From: an uncultured Clostridia bacterium
GTDB lineage: Bacteria > Bacillota_A > Clostridia > Oscillospirales > Oscillospiraceae
Assembly (NCBI GenBank): GCA_949289625.1
Contig: CASEPH010000059.1
Location: forward strand, 1 to 8,016
DNA: 8,016 nucleotides
Direction of reading: 5' to 3'
Numbering within the stretch: position 1 is the first letter of the stretch; every line of letters begins with the position of its first letter. A program made the position numbers and the translations under genes. This document shows, one piece after another, positions 6,821-8,016 of the stretch. The notes beneath the pieces were generated by a model that did no database searches, was not told the DNA's origin, and was given only the letters and a program-made list of their open reading frames with translations.

Positions 6821-7792
6821 ATGAAAATCGAAACAAGAAAAGTAATGAAATTATCGGGAATTGCCATTGCTGCAACGGCAGTAGCATCTGCCACCGCCTA
6901 TCTGACAACACGGCTTCTGACCAGAGAGGCTTTGGATCGGGACGAACCCAGGGTATTTCAAAAAGCGGGCAATCTGATTTCCGGCACCCAATCCGGCAAT
7001 GCGTTTCAGGAGGAATTGCGAAAAGCGGCTGAAAAGCTGGCGCAGAAAGAAAATGAAACGGTGGAGATCACCGGTCATGATGGGGTGCCTCTGGTAGGGC
7101 ACTGGATTCCCTGTGAGAATGCGAAGCGAGTCATCATTGCCATGCACGGCTGGCGCTCTGCGTGGTACAAAGACTTTGGGATGGTGTCCAATTTCTGGGA
7201 GAGAAATGGATGCAGCGTCCTGTATGCAGAACAGCGGGGTCAGGGAAAGAGCGGCGGTGATTTCATTGGCTTTGGCCCAATCGAACGCTATGACTGCCTG
7301 GACTGGATTCACTGGGCCAGTAAGCGATGCGGCACGGAACTCCCCATTTACCTTTGCGGCGTATCCATGGGTGCAACCACGGTTTTGATGGCGGCAGGGC
7401 TGGATCTGCCGGAAAATGTCCACGGAATTATGGCGGACTGCGGCTTTACTTCGCCCCACGCCATTTGGAAGCATGTTGCCAATAACAATCTGCACATTCC
7501 CTTCCGGCTTCGCGGCATTCTGGCAGATACGCTGTATGAACGGAAAACCCAGTCGGACGCTGCATACGAGTCTACCGTTGACGCGCTGCGCCACTGCCGC
7601 ATTCCCGTCATGTTGGTACATGGAGCCGACGACCATTTCGTTCCACTGGAAATGACCTATGAGAACTATGCTGCCTGTGCATCCCCCAAGAAACTGTTTA
7701 TTGTACCTGGCGCGGATCATGGTATGAGCTACTTCATGGACAGGGAAGGCTATGAAGCTGCCGGACTGGATTTCTGGCGGCAGTATGATTGA
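6821..7792 (+). CDS. Membrane-anchored alpha/beta hydrolase
   Basis: This 323-residue serine hydrolase has a basic start and a hydrophobic segment at about 11-30 with no convincing cleavage site, so it is probably held in the membrane with the catalytic domain outside. The alpha/beta-hydrolase landmarks are in order: HGW (109-111, oxyanion-hole region), EQRGQGKSGG (137-146), the nucleophile elbow GVSMG with S182, the acid in HGADDHFVP (D271) and the catalytic His in GADHG (H300). The catalytic triad is therefore complete. Overall it resembles the clostridial YqkD/BAAT-like hydrolases, whose natural substrates (acyl esters, thioesters or peptides) are mostly unknown. AAAGGA (6805-6810) lies ten bases ahead of the ATG. 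The gene directly follows the patatin remnant and precedes the P-type ATPase by nine bases, so it may belong to the same transcript as either or both. Confidence 0.88.
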   Translation: MKIETRKVMKLSGIAIAATAVASATAYLTTRLLTREALDRDEPRVFQKAGNLISGTQSGNAFQEELRKAAEKLAQKENETVEITGHDGVPLVGHWIPCENAKRVIIAMHGWRSAWYKDFGMVSNFWERNGCSVLYAEQRGQGKSGGDFIGFGPIERYDCLDWIHWASKRCGTELPIYLCGVSMGATTVLMAAGLDLPENVHGIMADCGFTSPHAIWKHVANNNLHIPFRLRGILADTLYERKTQSDAAYESTVDALRHCRIPVMLVHGADDHFVPLEMTYENYAACASPKKLFIVPGADHGMSYFMDREGYEAAGLDFWRQYD

Positions 7793-7801
7793 TATTGCCC
7801 T

Positions 7802-8016
7802 ATGAAGAAAGAGAAAGCTGCTGCGCAGCAAATGAATCGGGAACCCGCTCAGCGCTATCAGGCAGATATTTCCAGCGGTCTGTCTCAAGAACAGGTGCAG
7901 GAACGGATCGATAGTGGCTGGACGAACGAAATGGTTACGGAAGAGTCGAAAACCGTGGGGCAGATCATAAAAGGCAATCTGCTTACTTACTTCAACCTGA
8001 TTTTTGCCATACTCGC
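7802..8016 (+). CDS. Cation-transporting P-type ATPase, N-terminal part (runs off the window)
   Basis: Seventy-one complete codons are visible. Residues 26-42 read GLSQEQVQERIDSGWTN, the N-terminal signature of cation-pumping P-type ATPases. They are followed by SKTVGQIIKGNLLTYFNLIF (49-68), the entry into the first membrane helix. This string looks like the CtpE-like HAD-IC ATPases of Clostridia and Actinobacteria, in which CtpE is linked to calcium uptake. The catalytic DKTGT motif and metal-site helices lie outside the window, so the ion cannot be assigned. The start at 7802 is nine bases after the hydrolase stop and has no clear ribosome binding site. The frame is the same as that of the hydrolase, bounded by its TGA. 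An alternative ATG at 7832 (M11) would keep the whole signature. Translation may rely on reinitiation after the hydrolase. Confidence 0.9.
   Translation, partial: MKKEKAAAQQMNREPAQRYQADISSGLSQEQVQERIDSGWTNEMVTEESKTVGQIIKGNLLTYFNLIFAIL

Overview
The window looks like chromosomal DNA from a low-to-mid-GC Bacillota, most likely a gut-type Clostridia (Oscillospiraceae or Lachnospiraceae-like). The evidence is strong AGGAG-type ribosome binding sites, an MMPL exporter paired with a Leu-x-x-Gly repeat protein, a DegV protein, and remnants of CmpB-like and patatin-like genes, all typical of such genomes. This placement is an inference; no marker gene is present. All genes read on the + strand.

Region 1 (2-4089): the 3' part of an MMPL/RND-superfamily exporter gene overlaps by 4 bases (ATGA) a gene for a 732-residue secreted protein. 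That protein has a cleavable signal peptide, two blocks of x-x-x-Leu-x-x-Gly repeats and a long Gln/Ala/Glu-rich coiled coil between them. The two probably form one export or envelope unit. A strong hairpin at 4115-4148 closes the unit.

Region 2 (4090-4362): this gap holds the hairpin and a decayed 5' fragment of a CmpB-type (putative ABC transporter type IV) membrane protein gene, broken by what looks like a 2-base insertion and then a stop.

Region 3 (4363-7792): this block has a lipid theme. It encodes a two-domain membrane protein joining a CDP-alcohol phosphatidyltransferase (PgsA-like) to a TVP38/VTT (DedA-like) domain, a DegV/FakB-like fatty-acid-binding protein, a patatin-like phospholipase pseudogene (in-frame TAA plus loss of most of the gene) and a membrane-anchored alpha/beta hydrolase. 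A working picture, by inference, is phospholipid head-group synthesis and transbilayer handling (fusion protein), fatty-acid binding for the Fak kinase route (DegV), and acyl-ester hydrolysis (patatin, now dead, and the hydrolase).

Region 4 (7802-8016): the first 71 codons of a cation-transporting P-type ATPase, running off the window only 9 bases after the hydrolase stop.

The most notable items are the PgsA-VTT fusion, the two gene remnants, and the unanchored LxxG-repeat protein coupled to the MMPL exporter. I found no CRISPR array, tRNA, rRNA or insertion sequence.
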